A DNA stretch of 64,000 bases from Bacillota bacterium (GTDB lineage Bacteria; Bacillota; Clostridia; Christensenellales; JAEXRW01). Positions 50,116 to 58,867 of this stretch are shown here, one piece after another. Position 1 is the stretch's first letter, and each line of letters begins with the position of its first letter. The DNA is taken from positions 50,138 through 114,137 of the forward strand of contig JAEXRW010000028.1 in the NCBI GenBank assembly GCA_023454175.1, given 5' to 3'. A program made the translations under genes and the position numbers. A model generated the notes under the pieces. It saw only the letters and a list, made by a program, of their open reading frames with translations. It was not told the DNA's origin and ran no database searches.

Positions 50116-50137
50116 AACAAGTCCCCCATTTCAGATG

Positions 50138-50803
50138 TTATCCCAGCTGGATGGCACACGCAAACGATGCAACCGTATCAAAATAATAATCGGAATGGCC
50201 CTTCATGTATTCCACCATTTCGGGGATGACATGGGACCAGCCCGCACAGGCAAAACGCACACCGGCGGCGCGCGCCATGAGCAGGCCCTGCTTCAAATCG
50301 TCCAGCACCAGCAGGTCGTCCTCATGCAGATGGAACCGTTCCATGATCTGCTGCAGGGGCCAGGGGCTGGGCTTCCTCTTTGCTTCGTCAAAATCCCAGC
50401 CGAAAACGGCATCGGGCAGCAAATCCCCGGCATGCCGGTAATCAAACAGGATCTTTTCCGCTTCGGAATGGGAAACCACGGTGATCAGCCCGCCCTGCGC
50501 TTTGAAAGCCGTCAGCATATCCCAAAACCCGGGATAGAAAGGGGAAGGCTTGTCCTTCACGTAATCCAGCCAGATGCCGTACTGGACCTGGCGCTCCTCT
50601 TCGGTGAAGCACAGGATGTCGCTGCACAGCTCGGCGAACCCGGGCTCAAAATTATACCGGACGAAGTCCTCCAGGGACATGGATGCCCTTTCGGGACGGA
50701 GCAGCTCAAGCGCCTTGATAAAGGATGGATAGTGCAGGACAGGGGTGCTCATCACGCTGGTATCATCATGATCCAGCACCAGGCAGCGGCAGGATACAGA
50801 CAC
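50138..50803 (-). CDS. HAD-superfamily hydrolase
   Basis: A 221-residue phosphatase-like protein. Motif I is LDHDDT, motif II TVVSHSE, Lys in RKPSPWP, motif IV LVLDDLKQG, in the order of the beta-phosphoglucomutase-like class with an inserted helical cap. It removes phosphate from a small metabolite, substrate unknown. GTG 50803 has TTTTGGAGG 6 bases upstream, preferred over the ATG at 50836. It heads a two-gene operon with the zincin. Confidence 0.85.
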   Translation of the reverse strand: MSVSCRCLVLDHDDTSVMSTPVLHYPSFIKALELLRPERASMSLEDFVRYNFEPGFAELCSDILCFTEEERQVQYGIWLDYVKDKPSPFYPGFWDMLTAFKAQGGLITVVSHSEAEKILFDYRHAGDLLPDAVFGWDFDEAKRKPSPWPLQQIMERFHLHEDDLLVLDDLKQGLLMARAAGVRFACAGWSHVIPEMVEYMKGHSDYYFDTVASFACAIQLG

Positions 50804-50953
50804 GGCAAACCTCCAAAAGAAACGGTATTCGGACACAATCCTTTATCTATATTAATATATCTTTTCACACATTGGCAAACGGATCATGCGTAAAATACGG
50901 CAAGACTGGCAATAATCATACAGAACAGAGAATTTCCGTAAAGGAGATACGAT

Positions 50954-52024
50954 ATGGCTTTATCATTCATGCACAAGGATATCGGCATCGACCTGGGTAC
51001 GAGCAACACGCTGGTATACATGAGCGGCATCGGCATCGTACTGCGCGAGCCGTCGGTGGTGGTAGTGGGAGCGGGCGAAGGGCACAGGGAGATCCTGGCC
51101 ATCGGGTCGGATGCGGCCGCGATGCTGGGCAGGACGCCCACGGCCATCACGGCGATACGGCCCCTGAAGGACGGCGTGATCGCGGACTATGAAGCCACGG
51201 AGATGATGCTGAAATATTTCGTGCGCAAATGCACGGCCAAAACGACAATCTTCGGCATCAACCCGCGGGTGGTGATCTGCATCCCGTGCCGGGTGACGGC
51301 AATGGAGCGGCGCGCGGTGGAGGATGCGGTACGCAACGCGGGCGCGCGGGAAGTGATCATCATCGACGAGCCACTGGCTGCTGCGCTGGGCGCGGGGCTG
51401 GATATCTACCGGCCGCGGGGCGCGATGATCGTGGATATCGGCGGCGGCACGACGGAGGTGGCGGTGCTGTCCCTGGGCGGGATCGTGGTATCACGTTCCC
51501 TGCGCGTGGGCGGCAACAAACTGGACGAAGCCATCGCCGCGTATGTGAAGAAAAAATACTGCATGGTGATCGGCGAAAAAACGGCGGAGGAACTGAAGAT
51601 CAAGATCGGTTCGCTGAGCCCGGCGCTGAAAGAACTGTCCATGGATACGCGCGGGCGGGACGTGAACAGCGGCCTGCCGGTGAGCAACGTGATTACTTCC
51701 AAGGAGATCCGCGAGGCGCTGACGGAGCCTGCGCACGCCATCGTGGACTGCGTGCGCCAGGTGCTGGAAGATACGCCACCGGAGCTGGCGGCGGACATCC
51801 TGGAATGCGGCATCATGCTCTCGGGCGGGGGCGCGCTGATACGGGGCATGGCGCAGATGATATCGGGGAGAACAGGCGTGACGGTGCGGGTGGCGGAACA
51901 TCCGCTGGACTGCGTGGCGCTGGGCGCCGGCAGGGTGCTGGAAGAGGGGCAGGAAGCCAAACGGGCATCCGCATATTCCAGACTCTCCGCCAGGGAGAAT
52001 GCGGAAGAGGCTATGCCGTATTAA
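50954..52024 (+). CDS. mreB: Rod-shape actin MreB/Mbl
   Basis: A 356-residue bacterial actin: DIGIDLGTSNTLVYM is phosphate-1, VDIGGGTTEVAVLSL phosphate-2, CGIMLSGGGALIRGM the adenosine motif. It forms membrane-bound filaments that guide wall synthesis. AAGGAG at 9 bases supports the start. It begins the cell-shape cluster but is separated from mreC by a terminator, two repeat elements and a new promoter, so it can be expressed apart. Confidence 0.95.
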   Translation: MALSFMHKDIGIDLGTSNTLVYMSGIGIVLREPSVVVVGAGEGHREILAIGSDAAAMLGRTPTAITAIRPLKDGVIADYEATEMMLKYFVRKCTAKTTIFGINPRVVICIPCRVTAMERRAVEDAVRNAGAREVIIIDEPLAAALGAGLDIYRPRGAMIVDIGGGTTEVAVLSLGGIVVSRSLRVGGNKLDEAIAAYVKKKYCMVIGEKTAEELKIKIGSLSPALKELSMDTRGRDVNSGLPVSNVITSKEIREALTEPAHAIVDCVRQVLEDTPPELAADILECGIMLSGGGALIRGMAQMISGRTGVTVRVAEHPLDCVALGAGRVLEEGQEAKRASAYSRLSARENAEEAMPY

Positions 52025-52057
52025 ACCGGGAAACGATAAATATGCAAATCAACAAGC

Positions 52058-52083
52058 AAGGCGCTCATTACGGGCGCCTTTTT
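52058..52083 (+). terminator. Rho-independent terminator after mreB
   Basis: AAGGCGC and GCGCCTT with a 9-base loop, followed by TTT. Confidence 0.8.
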
Positions 52084-52085
52084 CA

Positions 52086-52157
52086 TCAATGAAGAATTAA
52101 GAGTTAAGAATTAAGAATTTTGGAATGCCTTCGGCATATTTTTTGATGCCCTGCGGG
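52086..52157 (+). repeat. AATTAAG-type repeat plus hairpins
   Basis: AATTAAGAGTTAAGAATTA, ATGCCTTCGGCAT and ATGCCCTGCGGGG directly after the mreB terminator. Confidence 0.8.
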
Positions 52158-52159
52158 GG

Positions 52160-52231
52160 AAACCCCTCAGGCACCATGCAACCCTACGGGTTGCTTGGAT
52201 GCCAGCTCCCCTAATAGGGGCGCCATGCGAT
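52160..52231. repeat. Dispersed nested-palindrome repeat, copy 4
   Basis: CCCCTCAG - GCACCATGCAACC - GCCAGCTCCCCTA - TAGGGGCGCCATGCG; adjoins the 7-base-period repeat. The rest of the gap to 52512 carries no supported gene. Confidence 0.75.
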
Positions 52232-52512
52232 AGGGCCTGCGGCTGTGAAATGTTTGATGAAAATGTACAATGGCGGAATGTGTAGAGTGGAAAGGTCAAC
52301 TCCCATATGGTGCTGGCATGGCCTGCGGGAGAAGTCTTCAGTCAAGCTATTTTCAGATGGAATTATTACGGCGACATTGGCCATTGTAAAAGTGCTCAGG
52401 CAGGCTTTACAATTTGTTTAAAGCAGGCGCAAAAGGCCCGGGAAGCCGCGGTTTTTGGCAGACCGAATAACAAAGATTCCAGCTATCCGTCAATGCTGGG
52501 AAAAAGGCTGTT

Positions 52513-52541
52513 TGGACAAAAACGAAACAAAAGTGTATAAT
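52513..52541 (+). promoter_or_regulatory. Sigma-A promoter of mreC
   Basis: TGGACA (5 of 6 to TTGACA) and a perfect TATAAT with 17 bases between, about 40 bases before the mreC start. Confidence 0.75.
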
Positions 52542-52582
52542 TACTTCAATAAAAATGAAATGCAGGAAGGATGCCGTACACA

Positions 52583-53569
52583 ATGCGGACACCCGGATTT
52601 TTTCGAAACAAACCGCTGGTCATCACCATCGCGCTGGCTGTGGTGCTGGTGCTGCTGATCATATTCACTTCGGGCAACCACGAGGCAACGGCTGTGGAGA
52701 GCGTGGCGGGTTCGGCGGTGACGCCTGTGAACAGGGGCTTTTACACGTTTTTTGATTCCATCAGCGATTTCTTCACCAATGTATTCAACCCCACAAAGGC
52801 AGAAGCCGAGAACGTGGAACTGAAGAAGGAGCTATCCAAACTACGGGAGGAATCCTCCCAGATGGAGGAACTGCAGAAGGAGAACCAGCGGCTGACCGAG
52901 CTGCTGGGATTTGTGCAGCAGAACCCGCGCTATACCACAGTGGCTGCCACCGTGGTGGGCAAGGACCCCGGGATATGGTTTGACGTATTCCTCATCAACG
53001 TGGGGCGCAACCAGGGCGTGGAAAAGGACATGGCCGTGGTGAACGCGCAGGGGCTGGTGGGCCGCGTGATCGAAGCGGGCGCGGACTGGAGCAAGGTGAT
53101 GGCCATCATCGACGCGCGCAGCTCGGTGGGCACGCTGCTGGACCGTTCACGCGACAGCGGCATGGTACGGGGGACTTTTTCCTCTTCGGACGCCACAGGC
53201 ATGTGCCAGATGTATTACCTGGACTCGGACGCGGACGTGCTGCCGGGGGACAAGGTGATCACATCGGGCCTGGGCGGCATTTTCCCCAAAGGATTAACGG
53301 TGGGGGAAGTGGTGGAACTGGGCAGCAAGACCGAGGGCACTTCCCGGCGCGTGATGGTGAAGCCAACGGTGGACTTCAGCCACATGGAAGAGGTGCTGGT
53401 GATCAAAGAGGAGAAGGAAACGGGGGATACAAAGACCACGGATACTCCAAATCCGCAAGAAAGCCCGGATATCAAGGACAATCCGACACCATCGAAGAGC
53501 CCGGAGGGTACGAGTCCGGATAACACCGGCAATCCGGACGATACGGATAACGAGAATCCGCAGGGTTAA
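52583..53569 (+). CDS. mreC: Cell-shape protein MreC
   Basis: A 328-residue membrane-anchored scaffold: a signal-anchor helix (VITIALAVVLVLLIIFTSGN), a coiled coil at ~75-105 (ENVELKKELSKLREESSQME) and the tandem beta-barrels (GIWFDVFLINVGRNQGVEKD; LPGDKVITSGLGGIFPKGLT). A ~45-residue Pro/Asp/Thr-rich tail is added at the C-terminus. It links MreB and PBP2. ATG 52571 abuts the AGGAAGG site, so ATG 52583 is preferred; both are in frame. The TAA lies in the repeat that follows. Confidence 0.92.
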   Translation: MRTPGFFRNKPLVITIALAVVLVLLIIFTSGNHEATAVESVAGSAVTPVNRGFYTFFDSISDFFTNVFNPTKAEAENVELKKELSKLREESSQMEELQKENQRLTELLGFVQQNPRYTTVAATVVGKDPGIWFDVFLINVGRNQGVEKDMAVVNAQGLVGRVIEAGADWSKVMAIIDARSSVGTLLDRSRDSGMVRGTFSSSDATGMCQMYYLDSDADVLPGDKVITSGLGGIFPKGLTVGEVVELGSKTEGTSRRVMVKPTVDFSHMEEVLVIKEEKETGDTKTTDTPNPQESPDIKDNPTPSKSPEGTSPDNTGNPDDTDNENPQG

Positions 53570-53722
53570 CAGTGGATAGTTAACAGATAATCGTTGCGGG
53601 ATACCCAAGCGGGGTTTACAGTTAAGAGTTAACAGTTAAAAGTTAAGAATTGCGGAATGCCTTACGGCATGGATTTGAAATGCCCTGCGGGGGGTTGCAT
53701 TTGATAATTAGCAGCTGAGGTT
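53568..53722 (+). repeat. 7-base-period repeats plus hairpins between mreC and mreD
   Basis: GTTAACAGTGGATAGTTAAC begins at the mreC stop; AGTTAAGAGTTAACAGTTA, ATGCCTTACGGCAT and TGCCCTGCGGGGGG follow. Confidence 0.8.
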
Positions 53723-53806
53723 ATGATAATACTACGGGCATGGTTTCAGATAAGAGACGACAAACCAGGGGCAAGGATCTGAAGGAAGGGCAAAGGAGAC
53801 GGCAGG

Positions 53807-54361
53807 TTGAGGTTTCTCAAGGCAGTGACCATCGGGGCGATGCTGATACTGAATATGATGCTGCAGACGCTGCTTTTCCCGAAGCTGGACGCAGCGGGGG
53901 TGGGCGTATACCCTGACACCCTTTTGATCCTCTGCGTGTGTTTCGGGGCGCTGGGGGGCGACCTCACAGGGGTATGGGCTGGACTTTTTGGGGGACTCAT
54001 GCTGGATGTGCTGTTTGCCACGACCATCGGCTATAACGCCCTGGTGTATACGCTGCTTGGCTTTGCTGCGGGGACGATGAAGGAGCGGTTCAACACCCAA
54101 GCTTTCTGGGCAGGGCCGCTGATGGCCTTTGCAGGCTACCTGGCGATGCAGATGCTGAACATGATCTCCATTTACTTTATCATGCGCCTGGGGTTTGACT
54201 TCTGGTACAACCTGGGCAGGTATATCCTGCCGGGGGCGCTGATGACGGGCGTGGTGGCCATCCCGGTGCACCTGCTGCTGCGGCTGCTTTTCAAGACGCG
54301 GCTGATGCAGAAGCGCAAACCGAGGCCGTCCATTGAACGGAGACTATCACCGCTCGAATAG
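53807..54361 (+). CDS. mreD: Cell-shape protein MreD
   Basis: A 184-residue membrane protein with about five helices, basic loops and the MreD-typical GVWAGLFGGLMLDVLFATTI block. TTG 53807 has AAAGGAG at 7 bases; there is no better start. It is a partner of MreC and RodA in the elongation machinery. The stop TAG lies in a repeat. Confidence 0.88.
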   Translation: MRFLKAVTIGAMLILNMMLQTLLFPKLDAAGVGVYPDTLLILCVCFGALGGDLTGVWAGLFGGLMLDVLFATTIGYNALVYTLLGFAAGTMKERFNTQAFWAGPLMAFAGYLAMQMLNMISIYFIMRLGFDFWYNLGRYILPGALMTGVVAIPVHLLLRLLFKTRLMQKRKPRPSIERRLSPLE

Positions 54362-54505
54362 TTGAGAGTTGAAAATTGAGAGTTGAGAGTTGTTGTGAGC
54401 CCTGCGGGGATTGAATTGATAATTTACAATTAGCGGAATGCTTAGGGAGGCATAGGACCCTTTCGAGTCGATTTGCCGCCTCCGATTGGGCATGATCACC
54501 CTGCG
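54357..54505 (+). repeat. 7-base-period repeats plus hairpin after mreD
   Basis: TAGTTGAGAGTTGAAAATTG supplies the stop of mreD; GAGCCCTGCGGGG and a further unit GATCACCCTGCGGGGG follow. The remaining gap to the PBP2 start holds no gene. Confidence 0.75.
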
Positions 54506-54701
54506 GGGGAAGCAGGTTACAATTGCTAATACAATGATGTCAAGGTCGACAGCCGAGACAAATATAAAAAGAAAATAAACGGTGTGTAAATATCGTTCAG
54601 AAAATGGACTGCGGGAAGCATGAATGATTAAAATGGACGAAACCGCAGCATCGCCCGTGCGGGGCGACAGGGGACAAGCTCCTTGGAAGGGAGGAACCAA
54701 C

Positions 54702-57431
54702 ATGGTGAAATTCTTTGAAAAACTGAAAAACAGGCAGGCTATCGCATACATCATCGCCGGCATCATGTTCCTGGCGCTTTTCATACAGATGTCTGACCTG
54801 ACGGTGCGCCAGGGCGAGGAACTGGCGGCAAAAGCGGAAGAAAGCAACAAGAAGACCATCAAGCTCAACGGGGACAGGGGAAGGATCCTGGACCGTAACG
54901 GCATGCCGCTGGCCTATGATACACGAAGCTACAATGTGACGATGTACCGCGACCCGGCAAAGACCGGGGAGAAATACAGGGCGCTGTATACCGACATCCT
55001 CATCAAGGTGATGGATATCGTGGAGAAAAACGGCGGGAAATTCGTGGACGATTTCGCCATCATGCGCAGTTCGGACGGAGAATTCCGCTTTCACTGGGAC
55101 GTCACAGACCCCAAGACGGTGGCAAGGCGCGAACTGCAATGGCGCAACAGTATGAGCTGCAAGTACAGCAGCGACCTGCAGAAGGACCTGGAGGCACGCG
55201 CGGCGACGCCGACGCCCTCTCCCACCCCTTCGGGAGCCAAACCGACCCCGACCCCTACGCCAACCCCCACGCCCGAGGAGACCCCTCCCGGCGAATCGCC
55301 CTCTCCCACGCCATCCCCCACGCTGGCCCCGGTGCCCGACATCACCATCACAACAGACAACCTATGGGATACGGCGGAAGGCATCTACGTGGGGCTGCGG
55401 GCCCGTTACCAGATACCCGACGACATGCCCTATGAAAAGGCCATCAAGATCCTTTCGGCATGGCAGGACATCCAGCTGAGCTCCTACCGGGCCTATGACC
55501 CGGTGACCATCGCCACGGGCGTATCCATGAATACGGTGGCCGACATCGAGACCCGCTCGATGGAACTCGAAGGCGTGGGCATCACGGAATCCTCCACGCG
55601 CGTCTACCCCAAAGGCACGCTGGCGGCGCATGTGGTGGGCTATACCGGCAGGGTGGATGAAGACAAGGAGAAGGAACTCAAAGCAAAAGGATATTCGTCA
55701 AACGATGAAATCGGGCTCAGCGGCGTGGAAGCCACGATGGAGGAACAGCTCTCGGGCGCGATCGGCACCCGGCAGGGCAAAAAGGAAGTGGAGATCAACA
55801 ACCGCGGCACGGTGACCAAGACGCTCTCGGTACAGGACCCCAAGGCGGGCAACGACGTGGTACTGACCATCGACAGCGAGCTGCAGCGGAAGCTGGAGGA
55901 AGCCCTGGCCAAGAACATCGCGTCAGTGAAAACAGAACAGGACAAGGCCATGGCTGCCAATCCCCAGAAATACGCCCAGTTTGAAAATATCGATACGGCC
56001 AAGGGAGGCGCGGCCATCGTGATGGACGTGAACACCGGGGATATCCTGGGACTGGCGAGCCACCCCTCCTTTGACCCGAACCTCTTCGTGGGGGGCATCA
56101 GCCCGGAAAACTGGGAAAAATACTCCAAGGACCCCGCAAACCCGATGTTCAACTACGCCGTATCCAGCAAGGCCGCGCCGGGCTCCACCTTCAAAATGGT
56201 CACGGCGCTGGCGGGCCTGATGGAAGGCACGATCACGGAGAATACGCCAATCAGCGACAAGGGCTTTTTCGACGACGTGCTCTCAACGGAAGCCAAGGAA
56301 AATGTAGAAAAGACGGGACAGCACGGGCCGATGTGCTACAAATATACAAAATACAAGAAAAGCTACCTGCATTCCAAAGCGGTTCCGCAGTCCGTTTTGC
56401 AGTACCACCAGAACCTCACCGTGAAGACGGCACTCGCCCAGAGTTGCGACTACTTCTTCTATACCGTGGCTTTCCAGATGGGTATCACCAAGCTGTACAA
56501 CTGGGCCGACAAGCTCGGGCTGAACGGCAAAACGGGGATCGAGCTCACCAGCGAAGCAGCCAGCCAGGTGGCAAATCCGAAGGCGCTGTACGACAACCAG
56601 AAACCCATCAACAAGCAGGGGACGTGGATGGGCGCCATCGTGCTGAACAGCGTGAAGAAGAAACTGAAGGAGATCTCGGATGCCGAAAGGCTCAAAGCGG
56701 GGGACGAGGCGATCAGCCGTGCGGCCAACAAGATCGTGGCGCTGGTGACGGGTGAACTGGACCAGCAGCCCAGAGGCAACGACATCCGCGAGATCCTCTT
56801 CAACGAATTACGGCTGGACAAGAATGTGACCTATTACAAGGGGTATGACGGGCAGATCGACTCCTTCCTGAACGAACTGATCTGGACGACCACGCAGACG
56901 GCCACGGCCGGCGTGGGGCAGAGCGTCACCGCCGTGACGCCCATTTCCATCGTCCGCTATATCGCGGCGCTGGTGAACGGCGGGCACGTGCTGGAACCCC
57001 ATATCGTAAAAAAAGTGGTGGACCCCGAAGGCAGGACCGTCTCCGAGACACAGCCCAAGGTGGTGAGGGACCTCGGTGTCCCGCAGGAATATCTGAATAT
57101 GATGAAGGAAGGTATGAAAGCCGTGGTATCGGATGAAGACGGCACGGCCAAAGGCGCCTTCGAAAACTGGGGCAAGAAATACAAAGACCAGGTAGGCGGG
57201 AAAACGGGGACGGCGCAGGTCACGAAAAACCTGGACATCGAAAATTCGTCGTGGTTCGTCATGTTCGCCCCCTTTGACAAACCGGAGATCGCGGTGGTCG
57301 TATACATCCCCGACGGATACCAGGGTTTACTTTCATCGCAAACTGCAAAAGATATCGTACAGTACTATATCGATAAAAAAGACCAGAAAGCAAGCGACGA
57401 CGTGCAAAAACCCGGCGACATCACCAACTGA
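54702..57431 (+). CDS. mrdA: Penicillin-binding protein 2 (elongation transpeptidase)
   Basis: A 909-residue class B PBP. An N-terminal anchor helix (~13-32), the pedestal (DRGRILDRNGMPLAYDTRSY) and the transpeptidase domain with SxxK at 495-498 (S-T-F-K), S-C-D at 581-583 and K-T-G at 834-836. It cross-links peptidoglycan during rod elongation with RodA. A ~45-residue Pro/Thr linker (PTPTP units, ~168-212) is inserted in the pedestal, unusual for the family. AGGGAGG supports ATG 54702; the frame is open further upstream. Length is well above the usual 600-700. Confidence 0.93.
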   Translation: MVKFFEKLKNRQAIAYIIAGIMFLALFIQMSDLTVRQGEELAAKAEESNKKTIKLNGDRGRILDRNGMPLAYDTRSYNVTMYRDPAKTGEKYRALYTDILIKVMDIVEKNGGKFVDDFAIMRSSDGEFRFHWDVTDPKTVARRELQWRNSMSCKYSSDLQKDLEARAATPTPSPTPSGAKPTPTPTPTPTPEETPPGESPSPTPSPTLAPVPDITITTDNLWDTAEGIYVGLRARYQIPDDMPYEKAIKILSAWQDIQLSSYRAYDPVTIATGVSMNTVADIETRSMELEGVGITESSTRVYPKGTLAAHVVGYTGRVDEDKEKELKAKGYSSNDEIGLSGVEATMEEQLSGAIGTRQGKKEVEINNRGTVTKTLSVQDPKAGNDVVLTIDSELQRKLEEALAKNIASVKTEQDKAMAANPQKYAQFENIDTAKGGAAIVMDVNTGDILGLASHPSFDPNLFVGGISPENWEKYSKDPANPMFNYAVSSKAAPGSTFKMVTALAGLMEGTITENTPISDKGFFDDVLSTEAKENVEKTGQHGPMCYKYTKYKKSYLHSKAVPQSVLQYHQNLTVKTALAQSCDYFFYTVAFQMGITKLYNWADKLGLNGKTGIELTSEAASQVANPKALYDNQKPINKQGTWMGAIVLNSVKKKLKEISDAERLKAGDEAISRAANKIVALVTGELDQQPRGNDIREILFNELRLDKNVTYYKGYDGQIDSFLNELIWTTTQTATAGVGQSVTAVTPISIVRYIAALVNGGHVLEPHIVKKVVDPEGRTVSETQPKVVRDLGVPQEYLNMMKEGMKAVVSDEDGTAKGAFENWGKKYKDQVGGKTGTAQVTKNLDIENSSWFVMFAPFDKPEIAVVVYIPDGYQGLLSSQTAKDIVQYYIDKKDQKASDDVQKPGDITN

Positions 57432-57476
57432 CACCTTTTTTTGAAAGGCGCGTGCTAGAAAACGATGGAGAGGCAA

Positions 57477-58628
57477 ATGGTGCAACTGCGGAGGACTTCG
57501 CAAGGCGTGGAGATCACCCTGGACCCAGGCCAGGTGTACGACAACCTGCGGGACGAGATCATGAAGACGCTTTCCCGGAACGAGCGGCTCTTCCAGGGCG
57601 GCGGCAAGGCCATCTTCACGGGCAAGACGCTGAACGCAGCGCAGAAACGGGAGCTGAAAAGCATCCTTTTCGACGACTACGGCATCTTCATCGTGGATTT
57701 CGACGACCAGGAAGGCGCGCCGCGGCGCGGACCCCGCGAGATACGCGAAGAACATGAGACACGCCAGAGCGCCGAAGCGCCGCCCCAGCTGGACGCGGGA
57801 CGCGCGGCCAGGCGGGTGCGGGAGCTGCAGGCCCCCGAACCGCCGCAAGGGCAGACATTCAAAGACTATGTGGATGCACCCGCTGACAAGGATATGGAGA
57901 CCGAAGAGGAACCATACCTGGACAAATACAGCGCATTGCATCTAAGGACTTCAAAAGTGCGCAGGCCTTCCTCGGAGCCGGGCGCACGCGAGGGGTACAA
58001 GGACTTCGAAACGGCGGAAGAGCCCTACATGGAGAAAGCGCACGAGCGCGCTGAAAAGGCCGCAAAGTCACCAGCTCCCGAGAAACGCAAGGTGCTGGAG
58101 CCCATGCCGGACGGGAAGAGCGCACGCGCAGTCCCCGCCCCGCAAAAGCAGCCTCCGATACCGGAAAAGAAGCCACCCATGCCGGAAAAAGGAAACGGCA
58201 AGGCAAAGAAAGCACCGGATCGGACGGCCATCGTCTCCACCTATAACCGGAACAGGACGGACGCCAACGAAATGATCTTTTCCATCGATGAGGGCAGCTC
58301 GCTCTTCATCCACGGCGCGGTCCGCAACGGCCAGCGGATCCAGTACAACGGGGACGTGGTGGTGCTGGGGGATATCGACGAAGAGGCGGAGATCCACGCA
58401 GGCGGCAATATCGCGGTGCTGGGGCAGGCGCTGGGGAAGCTGCATGCGGGCGCCTCGGGCAACAGGGACGCCGTGGTGGCGGCCATGATATTCCGCCCGG
58501 CGGAGCTGACCATCGCAAAGAACGGGGCGGTGATCCCCCCCACGGCGCCGGTGGACAAGCCGCTGAAGGCCTACTGGGACGGGAAAACGATCATCATCGA
58601 ACCGGTAAGACTGCAACTGAAAAATTAA
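57477..58628 (+). CDS. minC: Septum-site inhibitor MinC with a long linker
   Basis: A 383-residue protein. The N-terminal domain (~1-75, RTSQGVEITLDPGQVYDNLR) and the C-terminal beta-helix (IFSIDEGSSLFIHGAVRNGQ, YNGDVVVLGDIDEEAEIHAG, GQALGKLHAGASGNRDAVVA) are typical MinC parts that inhibit FtsZ. Between them lie ~160 charged, Pro/Lys/Glu-rich residues, so the protein is far longer than the usual ~230. No minD or minE is in the window. GGAG supports ATG 57477; ATG 57465 is also in frame. Its end (L-K-N-stop) comes from a repeat. Confidence 0.88.
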   Translation: MVQLRRTSQGVEITLDPGQVYDNLRDEIMKTLSRNERLFQGGGKAIFTGKTLNAAQKRELKSILFDDYGIFIVDFDDQEGAPRRGPREIREEHETRQSAEAPPQLDAGRAARRVRELQAPEPPQGQTFKDYVDAPADKDMETEEEPYLDKYSALHLRTSKVRRPSSEPGAREGYKDFETAEEPYMEKAHERAEKAAKSPAPEKRKVLEPMPDGKSARAVPAPQKQPPIPEKKPPMPEKGNGKAKKAPDRTAIVSTYNRNRTDANEMIFSIDEGSSLFIHGAVRNGQRIQYNGDVVVLGDIDEEAEIHAGGNIAVLGQALGKLHAGASGNRDAVVAAMIFRPAELTIAKNGAVIPPTAPVDKPLKAYWDGKTIIIEPVRLQLKN

Positions 58629-58790
58629 TAATTAATAGTTAAGAATTAAGAATTAGGTATGCCCTTCGGGCATGGATTTAAATTGTTAAGAGTTAACAGT
58701 TAATAGTTAATAGTTAATAGTTAATAGTTGCGGTATGCCTTACGGCATGATTTGATAATTGATAGTTAGATGCCTTCCAGGCATGATTAA
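58620..58790 (+). repeat. Long 7-base-period repeat cluster
   Basis: AATTAATAATTAATAGTTAA begins in minC; ATGCCCTTCGGGCAT follows, then AGTTAATAGTTAATAGTTAA-type copies, ATGCCTTACGGCAT and ATGCCTTCCAGGCAT. Three hairpins in all. Confidence 0.85.
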
Positions 58791-58867
58791 AAAACAAGGC
58801 TGCAGATGATCGCAGATGGGCAAACAGCCCTGGTACGGGCATTTGGTTACATTCAATCGGAGGGACA

